Of a stretch of DNA of 64,000 nt, positions 21,501-34,570 are shown piece after piece. Location: assembly GCF_041296385.1 (NCBI RefSeq), contig NC_091014.1, positions 19,195,578 to 19,259,577 of the forward strand. Direction: 5' to 3'. The position numbers and the translations under genes were made by a program. Below the pieces are notes generated by a model, which did not search any database, was not told where the DNA came from, and was given only the letters and a program-made list of their open reading frames with translations. Position 1 is the first letter of the stretch; each line of letters opens with the position of its first letter. The DNA is from Aphelocoma coerulescens (lineage: Eukaryota; Chordata; Aves; Passeriformes; Corvidae).

Positions 21501-24500
21501 CTCAACACATCATTAGCCCATATATATGTAATTCTTTACTCAGCTGTTAAATCTGCAAGGACAAATATTACCTGTTATACCACCTCTAAAGTAACAGTTT
21601 GAATTAATGATGCAACTGCCACAGCAAAGGATGTCAATGTCCTGAGAATGTGGTTTCCAGGAGCAGTGGAAGACTACTTGTTCTAGAAGGTATTCCTGAG
21701 GAACAGAAACTCTCCTATCCTATGGCTTGCCATTCCATAGCTACCTAAGCAAGTAGCACTTGCAGAGGGACACTGAAGTTGGCTTTTCTGAAGAATGTCT
21801 AAAACCTCTACTCTTCTGAGTGTAGTGATAAGTTTCATGTCTTGTTATATTCTGTTACAATTTTCATCATAGTCACAAGGTTATAAACTCATCACATGCC
21901 ATAACAATAAAGTTGGATATTACTTTTTACAAGTTTGGAAGTTTTCAATTAGAATAACCATTGATTCTCATTCTCTACATCTGTTTTGAAAGAGTATAGA
22001 AAAAGAGAAACAATAAAATTTGGCTTACAAATCAAAATTATGAAGGTGATGTTGAAAGATCTGACAGGGTCCAGAACAATTTTCAGCTGTGGATATATGT
22101 CTGGTCATTGTGGACTTGATGTGAAATGCCAAGGTCTTAAGAGACTCACCCTTGATTCTGTCTTTTCAAAACCCTCTTCTTTTGTTTACTACTGGCAAAG
22201 AAATCATGTCCTTTCCTCCCAAGTGTCTTTGTTACCTTTTTGCTAGATTATTACACTAATTTGTTTGTAATATTACCTTTGAAAGGCACATGGCTTTCAC
22301 AGCAAGACACACTCAGTGTATTTGAACTCTTCTTTGTACCAGTTGCCAGTTTACTGTCTGATAAAAATTAGTGTTTGAAATTTCCATGTAAAACTCTACA
22401 TTGTATTATGTTTTAGAAAAATTCAAAATTCATTGTATTATATTTTAGATAGATGTCTGAATCAGAATAAAATGTTTTTGGAACTCATCTCAAACCATGC
22501 AGCAGTCCACACCTCAGTCTACTATGATCCCATGGATACCTTGGTTTGCTGTTAATAAAGATTTAACAACTAGTAAAGGTACCCCATCTGATAGTATGTA
22601 TAGAAGTACCCATTTAAGTTCTAAATAAAGCATTTGTTAATCAAACCATTGCTTCTCAGAAGTGGAATTACAATGGAAACTAGGATGAGTGCATCCCACT
22701 TGTTTTAGAAATTGATAGAATTTTACTTGTCTTTTTATGTTGAAGAAGGTTGATTCTTTAAAATCAAAATCTATCACAAAGGAAATTCAATATCCAGCAG
22801 TACAAGTAGAAAGCTGGAGGAAGAATTCCTATTGGATACTTCCAGTCTGACCTATTTTGACAGTGGCTGCTTTCAACCAGTTTTGAGCTGTAAATTTTTC
22901 TGGGATTACAATTCAAAGGCTGCTTGACAATTCTACCATCAGAGTCACTAGACCCTAGATTTTCCAGAGGAGTTTGAGATTTGGGAAGACAAAGGAGGAA
23001 GTAGTATGAGACCAAGTTTGAACATGTTGCATTATTGCACAAAGCAGTAATTAAAGTTTTTGCACAGTCATATAATGAAACACCGCTGCAGATGTCTACC
23101 TTAGAACAATCATTGTGGACTACATAAGATCAGTCCAAACACTGATCTTATGTATGATCTATGTCTAGTCAGGCGTAGCAACAAGTATATTTACACATCA
23201 TTTTTCTTGTCCAGTCTGTATTTCTGTAGGACAATCTCTACAGTTTTCCTAAGACACAGCCCTCCTAATATTTAAATCTACCCTTCTATCATACTTGCTA
23301 TTCTTTTGAGAAATCATACCAGGAGTTCAGGATACAACACACTATTTATTAATGTAATCATGGATAACAAGCCAGTATGGAAAATGGACAGTACTGAACA
23401 AGTTGTTCTGCTAGGACCCATCAATGCCCTTCAGAGAGAGATGGCCAGTAGTCCCTTTGCACTGCTTGTGCTCCTAAAGAAGCAGAGACAAACAGTGACA
23501 ACAGCAAAAATTACCAGTTTTGATGAGTAAAAATTAATGGTTGAAGTCCTTTAAAACCACATCTCATATTTGCACAAAGTGAAAAAAAGTCCTAAAAGGC
23601 TAAGGACACATAAAAGTGACTTTATATGTTTAATATAAAGCTAACGAGGTGTTTAGCTACAAGAACATTCTGTTTATATGGACATGGACAAGAATTTTTG
23701 AGATTTGAATATATCCATGACAGCTGCAATGACACAAATTCACTTAGCTACCCTCTCACTGTAGGGTACAACTGAACAACATTTAGTGATTATCAGTCAA
23801 GATCTATCTGAACAAATGACCTAAGGATAAAAAATTCCATACCTATTACTTATTAGAAATCTTCTGGTTGTTTTTTGTTTGGTTGGGGTTTTTTAAAATG
23901 AAAAAATAAAAGTAGTTTTAGTTAAGCAAATAAAGGCTTAAACATATTTCAGGTAGGTAAATACATAAATATTGAATCAAGACATGCACAATTTCAGGAG
24001 GACTATCTGATACAAAACCAACATTTCCTTATCTATGAGTTTAAATGAACTGGACCATGAGAGTACAATGTCATGGTGAGGCTTTATGATATGTAAAATG
24101 CAGTAAAATGCACAGTATGAGACCAAAAAGCTAGATATATAGTGCCTTGTGATGTCTCTAATAATAGACTTTGTGCTAGTTTCAGTCTTCTTGAGGGTAT
24201 TCAGTAATTATAACATATAGACTATCAATAATAACAGTTATTATATATTTAGTCCTTTATATCCTCAAAAAGCAGATGTATGTAGGTTGGGTTTGTTTTT
24301 TTAAAAAATACCTCCCTCCTTGAAATTAATTATGATATTCATATTATTTGCAAACACATGATATTCATTCCTTTTTTGTATTTTAGGAGTACTTAATAAA
24401 TGTTATTAATTCAACTTTAAAAATTCAGACTCTAGAGTAACTCATAAAAGCAAATCAATTCACTTTGTGTGGTATAACTGATATTTGCTTTCAGAGGAAA

Positions 24501-24854
24501 ACTGGATAGGAGCAAAGACAAAATACTAAACTATGCCTGTAAGAAGAGACTTTCAGAGATGTCTGTCACATATTGACATGCACATGTATACACTTTCTCC
24601 CTTGAGCAGTGAGACCAGGTAAGCTTCTTTCTTCTAAGTACATTAACATCATCATCAACTTTGTTAACACAAAGAAATTTTGCTGAGTCTCGCTCTGTAT
24701 GAGGATGTCAGTTTATCTCTTCCGAGCCTAAATGTATATAGCTTGAAGGGGAAAACTTATTCTCAGAAGAAAGAAATTTTAATTTTTGTAATGTTTGTTC
24801 ATGGTATTATTAGAATGATGACTTGAGAGCATGCCTTTATTATATGCCATTAAA
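18562..24854. other. Unique AT-rich sequence, no gene seen
   Basis: Short frames only (92 codons or fewer), without domains. A 14-bp-stem inverted repeat at 23,121-23,154 is listed separately. No CR1 or LTR was recognised in these 6 kb. Confidence 0.45.
23121..23154. repeat. Perfect inverted repeat, 14-bp arms, 6-base loop
   Basis: Left arm TACATAAGATCAGT (23,121-23,134), loop CCAAAC, right arm ACTGATCTTATGTA (23,141-23,154), perfectly complementary. It sits in unique sequence. The stem is too short for a typical microRNA precursor unless imperfect pairing extends it. Confidence 0.85.
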
Positions 24855-24876
24855 TATAAATATAAATATACATATA
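24855..24876. repeat. Short TAAATA/CATATA simple repeat
   Basis: TAAATATAAATATAAATATA followed by CATATA, directly against the left end of the LTR. The last six bases (CATATA, 24,871-24,876) form one copy of the LTR target duplication. Confidence 0.8.
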
Positions 24877-25412
24877 TGTCAGCATCTTCATCAACAAACG
24901 GGATGGGGAGCCCGGACAGGCACTCCAGGAGCCTTTTATTATTTTATTCCATTATCAGTCTCACATATTGAGTTGAGACAGAGTTGGTACAAAGCTTGTG
25001 CTGCCAAGGACATCCAACAACTTCCTGATTGCAAGGCATTTTTAAAAGCTTCTTAGCCAATCAGCATGCTTCTAAAAGTTACAGACAGATGTCTTAACCA
25101 ATTCATAATAGCACATGCACAACTGTGGTACACAATACTGGTTTGTTATGCCTTGACATAACAATACACAATATCCCATTATAAGGCTTAAACTTACCTA
25201 TCTTGCTAAGCATATTTTTTGCAACTCCAAAATCTATCTAGCCCAAACCTAGAAACCCTAACCATTGTTTTAATGTCCTTGGTGCTGCATAACTGTATCT
25301 TCTTCTAGTTTTCACATGCAAAGCTGAATCCTAAATCCTTCTGCTTTATTTTCTGAAGCCTGCTTTTATTTCTCACACCTAAAATCCTTTCCACCTTTTT
25401 TGTTTCCCCACA
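24877..25412 (-). mobile_element. Solo LTR of an ERVK-like endogenous retrovirus, antisense, with 6-bp target duplication
   Basis: The + strand starts TGTCAGCATCTTC and ends TTTCCCCACA, so the minus strand runs TGTGGGGAAA ... GCTGACA with the canonical TG/CA ends (536 bp). CATATA flanks it on both sides (24,871-24,876 and 25,413-25,418), and a 6-bp duplication is typical of ERVK-like elements. On the minus strand there is a CCAAT-type motif (GCTGATTGGCTAAG, near 25,054-25,067), an AT-rich TTTTAAAAA box near 25,040, and AATAAA signals (complement of 24,935-24,940 and nearby), followed by a GC-richer U5 containing TGCCTGTCCGGGCTCCCCAT. No internal retroviral sequence is attached, so it is a solo LTR left by recombination. 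The flanking simple repeat makes the duplication slightly less decisive. Confidence 0.82.
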
Positions 25413-28400
25413 CATATATATTCCCTTATACAATGATGAAACATAGTAAGTTAATATAAAACTACTTTTTATATAACAAATGTTCATGAATTAAAATTTC
25501 CCCATAATTTCCCAAAATAAAAAGCAGTTGGAGTCTGCCCATTAGCTTCTTCACTCTCCCAAGAAATTCTCAGATTGCAAAAATGTCCATTATATTTTTT
25601 CTTCTAATGTGACTATTCTCTTCCATTAGTATAGTGCAACTGTAGCTACTTTTGAATATGGGGAATGCCAATTATATCAGCATTTATTAAGTGTTCATGA
25701 ACAAGTTTTGTCTAAAACTGATCTGTCAACCTTCATATGATGCAAAGAAAGGAAACCTAAAGTACAGGTTAATATTAGCTGCCTATGTTTTACAAGGCCA
25801 CTAATTAACTCAGTGGAATTGTTTATGCTCTGGTCTTCTCCTTGATAACACAGATGTTTTTCCATGCTCTTTTACACTCTTCATGTCACATATTTAAGTA
25901 ACACTAACCTGCCAATAAGGATTATATGATTTTCAGTTCTCATGGATCTTCATTTAACAAACAATCAAACTGTATAATCTTCATTGACTTCTGCTCTGTT
26001 TCCATCTCACAGTAAGCCAATGTCAGTTGTTCAACACTGTTAGTTTCCAAACACCATAAAGTCTAACAGGCTGTCAAAATCATGCTGTCATCATGTTGAG
26101 AAAGAGATTGCAAGTAATCGTGGGAAGGGGGTAGTTTTAAATTATTCCTGACAACTGATTTTAACAAAAGAAAATCACACATTTGGAGTCTACCCCAGCT
26201 GACAGTCCAGTGGTTTTCCCATGTTAGAGCCACCATATCCACTGCAAGCGGATTTTCATGCACAAAACTTGGAGCTGGCTGGAACATAAAAGTGGCTCTT
26301 TTGGTTTAGAAGTTACACACTCATTTAATGAAAAAGACTTAATTTCTAAGGTTGTGATTCCAAACTCTGCAGGCCCTGTGATGGAGAGTGAACTGCATTG
26401 TGGTTGGTGTTTCAGCTTTCTTGTCATCAAGCACCATTCAATTATACTTATGATTAAAAAGAGTAATAGTTTTCCTAAATAAGTTTACAGTTCACTACCT
26501 ATGCATGGCACATGATGGAAAGATTGTACCGAAATTTTAAACAACTAAAAAAATAACTACTTTGCTAATTTTCCAAAGTAATTTAACACATCATAATCAT
26601 ATGCTATTAAAAGTGCAATATCTTTTGACATTTATAAAATATCCATATTATACTATAATACACATGCAACTTGTTTGTTACTACCTATTAAAAATATATA
26701 CTAAAAATATGTTATTCACTATGAATATACCTCTTGGAAGAAAGTGAGATTGCCTTTTCAATATGTGCAACACACTGCTACTGTTAATGAAGCATCTGAA
26801 TTAAAACTAGTCACATTTTTTGTGTTAAGTGTAACCTTTGGTCACTTACACTGCTGGAAATGCAAGATGGTGCTCATTTTATTGACTGTGCAACAGAGTT
26901 CAGTTCATCATATTTTACCTGACACAATTTTCCTCTGATCTCAGAAGAAGAAGGGAAAGATATGCTCAGGTAACTGACTCAGTATTTCTTTTTTAGCTTT
27001 GCTTCAGGAATTTATAAAAATGGAAATACAGGTAAAGGTAGTTTTTAAAATTTTAATGCCATTGCACAAATGCAGTTATTATATCAATTACACTGAACAT
27101 TAGGCAACATCTAAATCAGTCCTCAGGACCATTTAGTTCACTTTGTTGACTATTCTGTCAGCAAATGCAGGAATACCAAAGACAAGGCCATAGTTCTGAG
27201 CTAGTCTTTTCTTATCTCACACCCAGATCACCTACATTTGTGTTTCTGTCAGAACCCATCACTGAAGAAGATTAGTTCTACTCATTCAGCCTTGGACCTT
27301 CTGATGAGACAGGCTGATCCCTTGGATCTCTGGAAGTGTTTCTCCAATTTAATAGTTTTGAAACTACTTGTCACAAGAGCTAGAGCTACTTAAAATTAAT
27401 GACAACAGGATTTTTTTATTAGGAGGGAATATTTGGATGTGCTACAAGTGCATCTGCTTTGGGTCAGATACATAATCACAGAAAGTAATTAAAAGATTAA
27501 CATTTTCTCCAGCTAAAGATCTGATCTACCACATATGAAGCTATTCTTTATCTACAGTCTAGATTTCATTATAGCTGTTGTATTGTAGAAAGGCTAAAAG
27601 ATAGAAAAAGAAGATGTGTTCCCTTTGTTTATTAGTATAATTAATATTGGTAATCTTCATGCATTTCTAGATTCTCTTTGTTCTGTAATATGAAATTATT
27701 ATAAACTTTTTTTTTAAAGATTTGTGCTTTGTGATGTGTTCATTATAGATGTTTTAGTTGGTTCTGTTGTAAACAAGCTATTTCAAAACTGGGTGTTCCA
27801 TCTGAATTCAAAATATCATGCACAAGGGTTTTTTATATTAGTACAAGTAACATGGCATGAGAAACAATTTAAGATGCCTGAGGAGATGTGTTCAATAAAT
27901 TTCAGATATTTATTTTGTATGTAAATTCAGACATATTAGGAATTTTAACATTAATGTCATTCTGGCTTTCAAGAACTGTTCATGGCTTTGACAAGTAGTC
28001 CAGGTCATTAGGAAAAGTGGAAATAAATTCTCAGGCCCACACTGTCATTTGCCTTTTCTAGTAGTCTGTATAGCTGTATGTAGATGAACATTAGTAACTT
28101 TTTGTTTGGACACCAAACAATTATATATCGATATATATCATAAGATATATCAATGCTGGTGTATTTATCCAGTACATGCAGACAATTGGCTTTAAATATA
28201 GCTCAAACTTTGATAGGACTAATCACCTAATGTCATCATTGACAGGAATATATGAAACAGTCTCTACTTAAATAACCTTTTCAAAAAACCCACAGATGAA
28301 TTATGAGACTGAAAAAAAGAATAAGGTTAGAAGAATTAATCACTTTAATTTTTCATTTTTCCTGTTAACAATGAATTCCCAGTTTTGTTGGTACTACAAT

Positions 28401-29138
28401 AGAAAAATTAAGACTTCTATCACTATTAACTGGGTTTTTCAGTGCCACCCTTTTAGATTACTTTTTTGGCACTCTGTCTGCTCTGAAGATAACAGGTACT
28501 GACTATATTCGACCCAAAATAGATGCCTGTCAAGTCCCTTAGAAGATACCCATCTAATTCAAGCAAATGTTTTCCCACATACTGAGAATTACCATTTCTA
28601 ATCCTGTAGACACATAAATATGTGTTTTGAATAACTGAAAGTTAGGAATGCAATAAAAAATGGGTAACACTGCACATACAGGAGCAAATGGAAATATTGG
28701 GGGTTTTTCTCTTGAATTCCACCCAAAGAGAGTGCATACAGTTTACAGAATCAACAATGCAAAGTGTAAACACTTCAAGAATAATACTTGTAACGAATTA
28801 TACACATCTATTAGCATAAGAGGTAAACTTATGAGAAAAGTTGTTATGAAAGCACCATAAATTGTTAAACACACTCGTAAATTGTTTCAATGTTCACAAT
28901 TATGGCTATCTATGTTTTATTTCTTCAGAATTAAGAATCAAGAACAGTTTTGATTGCAAAGCAGGAAGCTCTATACTGGAAATTAGTAGATGTTGAGGTA
29001 ACGTCCTTCATTTGACCAAAATAGCTTCTCCCAAATCCTCCCAGACAAGCTCTCATGCACCAGGTACTGAGAAAATCAATAATAGAAAAAGATTTTGAAG
29101 ATTTTAGCACGGTGACATCCAGTGGAAGCTATGCAATT

Positions 29139-29174
29139 TCAAGCTATACAATGACTCAAGCTATACAATGACTC
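29139..29174. repeat. 17-bp tandem duplication
   Basis: The unit TCAAGCTATACAATGAC occurs twice in direct contact, with TC repeated at the end. This looks like a recent replication-slippage duplication in unique sequence. Confidence 0.9.
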
Positions 29175-31782
29175 TGACTTCCTAGATGTCATCTCTTCAT
29201 GGAACTCATAATACCAAGTTACATCTCCTGTAGAGAGCTACAGTCTTTCCACTCCATGAGCCATTGTGATGTGCTACAGAAATCTCTAGCTAATGCATAC
29301 TTTGGACATATGTCTGGCTGAGATTTCTTCAATGAGTAGGTGACTGCTGACAAAAAAACTCAAAATCTATAGATCCATTAAAATAGTCAAATGGTATTTG
29401 TTTTTCTCCTAAAACCTTCCAATTTTATGTGCTATTTTTGACAAAAAGTGTTTTCGTAAAAAGCAACCATTGCAAAGAAAAATTTTAAATAATTTTCATT
29501 TTAATTTGCATTTTGTGTCAGAAAAGCAAAAGGAAGACTAGAGCATAAAGGTGGCAAAAAGGATTTTAGGTTTTTTTTCTAACACCCCTAGTAACTGTGT
29601 TCTTAAGGATGTTTATCCAAGCATTTTAACCTGCCATGTCCTCAAAAGCAGAGTATGTCAAAAAGCTAAAGAATACTCCCTGTGAAAGTTGATTCAACAC
29701 AGCCTTGAGAACAAGAAGAAATGGAATACTTCAAGGCAGCTGAAATTTTTCCCAAACAAAGGAACCTGAATTTGTTTACAGTAACTAAAAATCACCACCT
29801 ACCAATTGCTCCTGGCTATTTCTAATGAATGAAAGAAAAATGCTTTTGTAAAAGCGCATTACCAACACAGATTAGTAAAGTCTCACCCCTAAGACTTATT
29901 AAATTTTGTAAATGATTAATATTCAGCTATAGCACTACTATGGAAGAAAAGAAAATTCAGGTGTGGCAGTAGAGTAAAAGGCTTTCTAACCATAGAAGAA
30001 AAACATTACCACCAACGCCTTAAGAGAGGGCTTTCCCTGTGAATATGATGTTATGATATGTTCTTGTCATTATCACTCCTCTACTAAAGTGCCTTCTTCA
30101 GAGAATTTGTGATTGCAGTTGCCATTGCCAGGTACAGAACAGCCAGCTGAATAGAGTTTGAAGATCATCATTGGGTTAGGAATATGTTATATTCATCATT
30201 AAAGTTCAGCCACAATTCTAATTTCCTAACACAATGGTAGCAAAGGATATTGTACTTGAATGGGCTGTTACAGAGATTCTAGAAGAGAAAATTGCTAATT
30301 CTTATCAAATCCAGTTGTTTGAAAGATAGATGAGACATGGGAAAATGGCTCAAAAAAACCTATTCAATGTATTAGAAGTCTCCAGAAATTATTTCTCTGG
30401 AATAAGGAAAAAGAGTAAAACAGACCAAAGAAGCAGTAAATAAATTTAGGTATAGAAGCTGCTATGGACAGGCAACACAAAAAAAGTCCTCACTAAAGGA
30501 TAACATATCACAACACAATTTCAAAAGATTACTATAGTGTCTATGAGAAGGAAAGATAAACTGCATTAAAGTCATGAGATAACATTTTCAAGAGTGCCTC
30601 AGGGAATATTTAGAATGGCTTACTTATCTTGGAGCTTTAATTTCCCTGAACTCCATCCGTAGGCAGTGTGTGAGAGTGATCTCTCCAGAAGGAAATTCAG
30701 ATTGGCTAAGTAGGCTCTTGCTTTGAAACACATCTATTTGAGAGTCCAGAGCAATGCAGAAACAGTGATAGCCATAAAGACTTTTTCAGCCAAACAGGCT
30801 TTAAAACATTCCTTTGTTTAATGATGAGGAAACATTTTTCAGAACTGATCTCTTTAGAAGTCTATTTTTGATTTGATTAAAAAAAAAAATAATCTCTTTT
30901 GGAGTATGTGGAGGGAAAGCTCTTTCTTTTGGGGAGAGTCAAAGAAAAAAGGAAGTATTAACATAACTTTTCATTTTCAGATTGATATTACATATTAGAA
31001 AGAAGAACACACTAACACTCCCATATTTTTGTTGCTGGCTAAGTACCACAGTGTGGATAAAAGCTGGGTTGGATTTTTGCCTCTACTCTATCAGAAGCCA
31101 CCAAAAGTTTATTAAATATCAGCTGAGGAGCATGAAAAAATAATTTGGTTTTTTTTGTGAATACACTGTTTTCCTTCTTTGATACTCTCCGGTACACTAC
31201 TAGCTGTGGCATAATTTGAATCATGAGAAATATTCATTACCAGTAAACAAGTTAACACATCAATGCATTTTAAGTTCACATTTTGTATGATATGCTGGTA
31301 CAAAATTGATAGTTAGGAGAAAGTTTTATCTGGAAAAATGAAGAGAATGACAGTGGTATCTTCTTCCCCAAAATGGGGAGGTAGTAAAAGCAGATTTGAG
31401 AGATACAGAATACTTCAGTATTGGTGGGACTCCAGCTGGTCAGAAAGTTCTCAACAATTTACTCCGTCCACCCTTGTTTCAGAGTTCATGCTCTTGCTTT
31501 GATAGATGTGTATGTATTATATGGATATGTTCATCAAGCACATACAAACATAAAATGAATATTCCAAATAGATAGCATTAAAATAGATAAAATACATAAA
31601 ATAGATAAAAAATAGATAGTGTTAAAATTCTCAGAACTGTTTGTTGGTGAATTACAGTTTCCTTTTTATTCCAGTAATATTTAGTTACTTTAGAAACTAC
31701 TGATATATATCCATGCTACTCAATAAATATCAGAATCAAAATTATTATACACATCAAAATTGTACCAAAATATAGTTGGAAT

Positions 31783-31830
31783 ATTCCATAACTTACTGCA
31801 GTTATTATTCCATAACTTACTGCAGTTATT
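31783..31830. repeat. Perfect 24-bp tandem duplication
   Basis: A 24-base unit beginning ATTCCATAACTTACTGCAGT and ending TATT occurs twice with no mismatch, which suggests a recent origin. Confidence 0.93.
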
Positions 31831-34357
31831 ATAGACTGGGGTCTATAGGATGTACTAAAAATTTGAATCAAACTCAAGATTTTGTGCTAAAGCACTTCCA
31901 TTACAGCACTCTTATGTGGTTTCCATGGAACACCTAAGGGTTAAACATATCAGTCTTGTTCTTATAGAAGTCATTATCCACAGAAAGCTGAACTGTAGTC
32001 TGGTTGCACACAATGTCAATTTAGAAGTCATTTACTTCCAGTAGAATCACTTATTATATGAAGGTAAAGGCAGAGTTATTAGAATCTCCTTATTAGGTCA
32101 AATACTCTGGGCAAAGAAGAATTTAAAGTCAGATTAAATACGTAGAAAGTCTCCACATTTTTATGTGGTTGGCTTCTGTAAATAGGGTAAAAACAATGCT
32201 GTGACATGCACTTAAGTATGCAAAAGATTATGCGGAAAAAACGTGGAAGAATTTCTGTCACTATTGTTTTGCTTTTGTATTTATATTCCATCAATGTAAT
32301 GCCTTAGAAAAATCCTGTATTTCCAGTGTTATCATAAAGAAACTTTTATTTTACTTACTTTCTATAATTTTGTGTGGCATTTCTAAATATACCTTGACAG
32401 TATAACTTCTATAATTAAATTCAGAATTATTCAAAATAAAACAGCAATAATATTATGAAGATTGCTTTCAAAAGGTGTTATGACATTTCCAAGGTTATAC
32501 TAATGACAACATCGGCATCACAGGAATCACAAAAGTAAAATCGTGAATACTGGTCACAGCTGAGAGACAACTGTGCATTATGGAATATGAAGATTAATAA
32601 ATTTCAAACTCCCAGAAACAGAAAAAGATGCAGAAGGTAAATATTCATGTGTCCTGTGATAGGAAAAAGGAAGTAAAGATGACCAAGTAATTGACTTATT
32701 CTCCTTAAGTATGAGAAATACAAAAAGAAATGAAGTCAATCTGAACTATGTAAATGGAGTAAGTGAAGGAAGAGATCTTAAAACTATGATCCAGCATATA
32801 ACCTATTAAAAAAACCCAAACAGCAAACACAAACCCATAAAAGTTTTGTATCTAACAAGGGGTTCAGTAGAGAAGATTGAAAAATGATTCATTGGGCTGA
32901 TAAAAAATAATATTAACTAAATTTATGCTAGAATTTTAATATTATAGAGAAATAGATTTATGTCAACATTTTAAAAATTATTCCTGTGAAGGAGGTAATA
33001 TTCCAATGTTGTCCACAGCATTGTGGTTATCCATTCAGAATATGGGATACCTTAATTCAATTCCTTCCTTTGTGTAGATTTTAATTTATCCCTTAAAGTA
33101 TAATGACCTCTGGAGGCATAAACACTAAGAGGTACAAGTGAAACATCCAGGAAAATTAAAATTATATCAGCAGGCCACACAAGGGTTTATATTCTTTGCT
33201 GTAATCTGTTAGTCCTCTTGGTATTAGAAATAAACTAATACCTAAAAGTGTAGCAATGACCTTCTGTCCCCCTCTTTAATGCCTTTTGGATCCTATTAGA
33301 ACCACTTCACATTGTTTAAGATTGAGCCAATGATCGTGAAAATGTTAGTGCATAAAAATAAATGCAACAAAATTTCCAATGAGAATGATAATTCCTGAGA
33401 TATGCAAAAGAGATTGTAGCTTTGCCATCTATTAACAAATTGGTGAAACTACACTTAATGTCCTTTTCTTTTACAAAGACTCAGCAGCATTGTTTTCCTT
33501 CCAAGTCAAAAAAAACATCTTGAATCAAACATTAATTCCAGATTTTCAGTTTGGAGAGGCATCTTCTTTCCCCAGGCAAACACGAATTTTAGCTGACATA
33601 ATTTTTTGAAGGTCATAATGATTTTGAACTGCAAACACTCAGTTAGTTATTTATACAGCTCTCCATTAAGGTCAGTTGGTTTCCATTCATTTTATGTTAA
33701 TGCAGTTTGAATGACTTATTCTAAGCCACTCCCAATGTATGATCCTCAGAGGAAGAGGTAAAAAGCCATCCCCCATCATTTTAAACATGAACATTGGTCC
33801 CTGTGTGGCTTTAAAATGCTGGCTCTTTTATAGTGCTATTCATCGTATATATGCATCATTAGTAAGAAAGGTCAAACAATATTTATTTATATTAGACAGG
33901 AACCTCATGAAACTATCGCTGTGAAACTATTCCTGAGACTACTAAACTCACACATGTGCAATACTGGTTAATTCACTCTTCAATGAAAGCACAAACACCA
34001 CTGTAGAGTTCCAGCTCAGCTCCTGTCCTCACACATAGTTACTTTATTAGGCAAAATTAGTTTCATCAAACAAGAAAGGTCTTCTTCATGGAGATTATAT
34101 TATAAATTCAAGAAAGAATAAATGGGTTCCAGAGATGTAGAATACAGTAGCTTTGTCCTTAAGATTAATGCCTTATATATAATTAGCAGCTTGCTTTCAA
34201 TGCAGAGAAACTGTAATTTTCAATCCTTTGTTTTATTTGATAATCATGAACTCAGCACAAACTTAATTATTATGAGGTATTTGATCTTTCAGAGGTGAAA
34301 TCTCTTTATGCAAATCATCCCTTGAAGAGAAAAAGATGTTATAATAATATCATATTG

Positions 34358-34377
34358 TTATAATAATATTATTATAA
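34358..34377. repeat. 20-bp perfect palindrome
   Basis: TTATAATAATATTATTATAA equals its own reverse complement. It lies in a (TAA)n-like AT tract and was probably formed by simple-repeat evolution. Confidence 0.85.
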
Positions 34378-34462
34378 TAGCATTAAAATAAATTGAAAAA
34401 AAACAATAGAGGTAGAGATTCAAGTAACTTCCTTCTCTCACATACCAAATATTCAAAAAGAA

Positions 34463-34570
34463 AATGTCTGGACATTGCCTTGGTCAACCTGCTCTAAATG
34501 ACCCTGCTTGAGCAGGGAGGTTGGACCAGATGACCTCCAGACATCCGTTCCAGCCTCAACCATTCTGTGA
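34463..34570 (+). mobile_element. CR1 LINE 3' tail, sense
   Basis: Sense CR1 3' end: AATGTCTGGACATTGCCTTG, GTCAACCTGCTCTAAATGAC, CCTGCTTGAGCAGGGAGGTT, GGACCAGATGACCTCCAGAC, and CAGCCTCAACCATTCTGTGA. Only about 108 bases, all 3' non-coding. Confidence 0.92.

Larger units (their letters stand above)
25413..34462. other. Nine kilobases of repeat-poor AT-rich DNA
   Basis: No transposon, RNA gene or convincing exon was recognised. Local oddities are two-copy tandem duplications at 29,139-29,174 and 31,783-31,830, an A-rich/GATA-type stretch at 31,558-31,622, and AT palindromes near 28,122-28,150 and at 34,358-34,377. All frames are 78 codons or fewer. Confidence 0.45.

Noticed and set aside
22764..23530. 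Frames of 92 codons (minus) and 74 codons (plus)
   Set aside because: No domain, no strong splice signals, and lengths expected by chance.
26224..26482. Overlapping frames on both strands of similar length
   Set aside because: Mutual mirror frames over the same 200 bases without domain or splice context.
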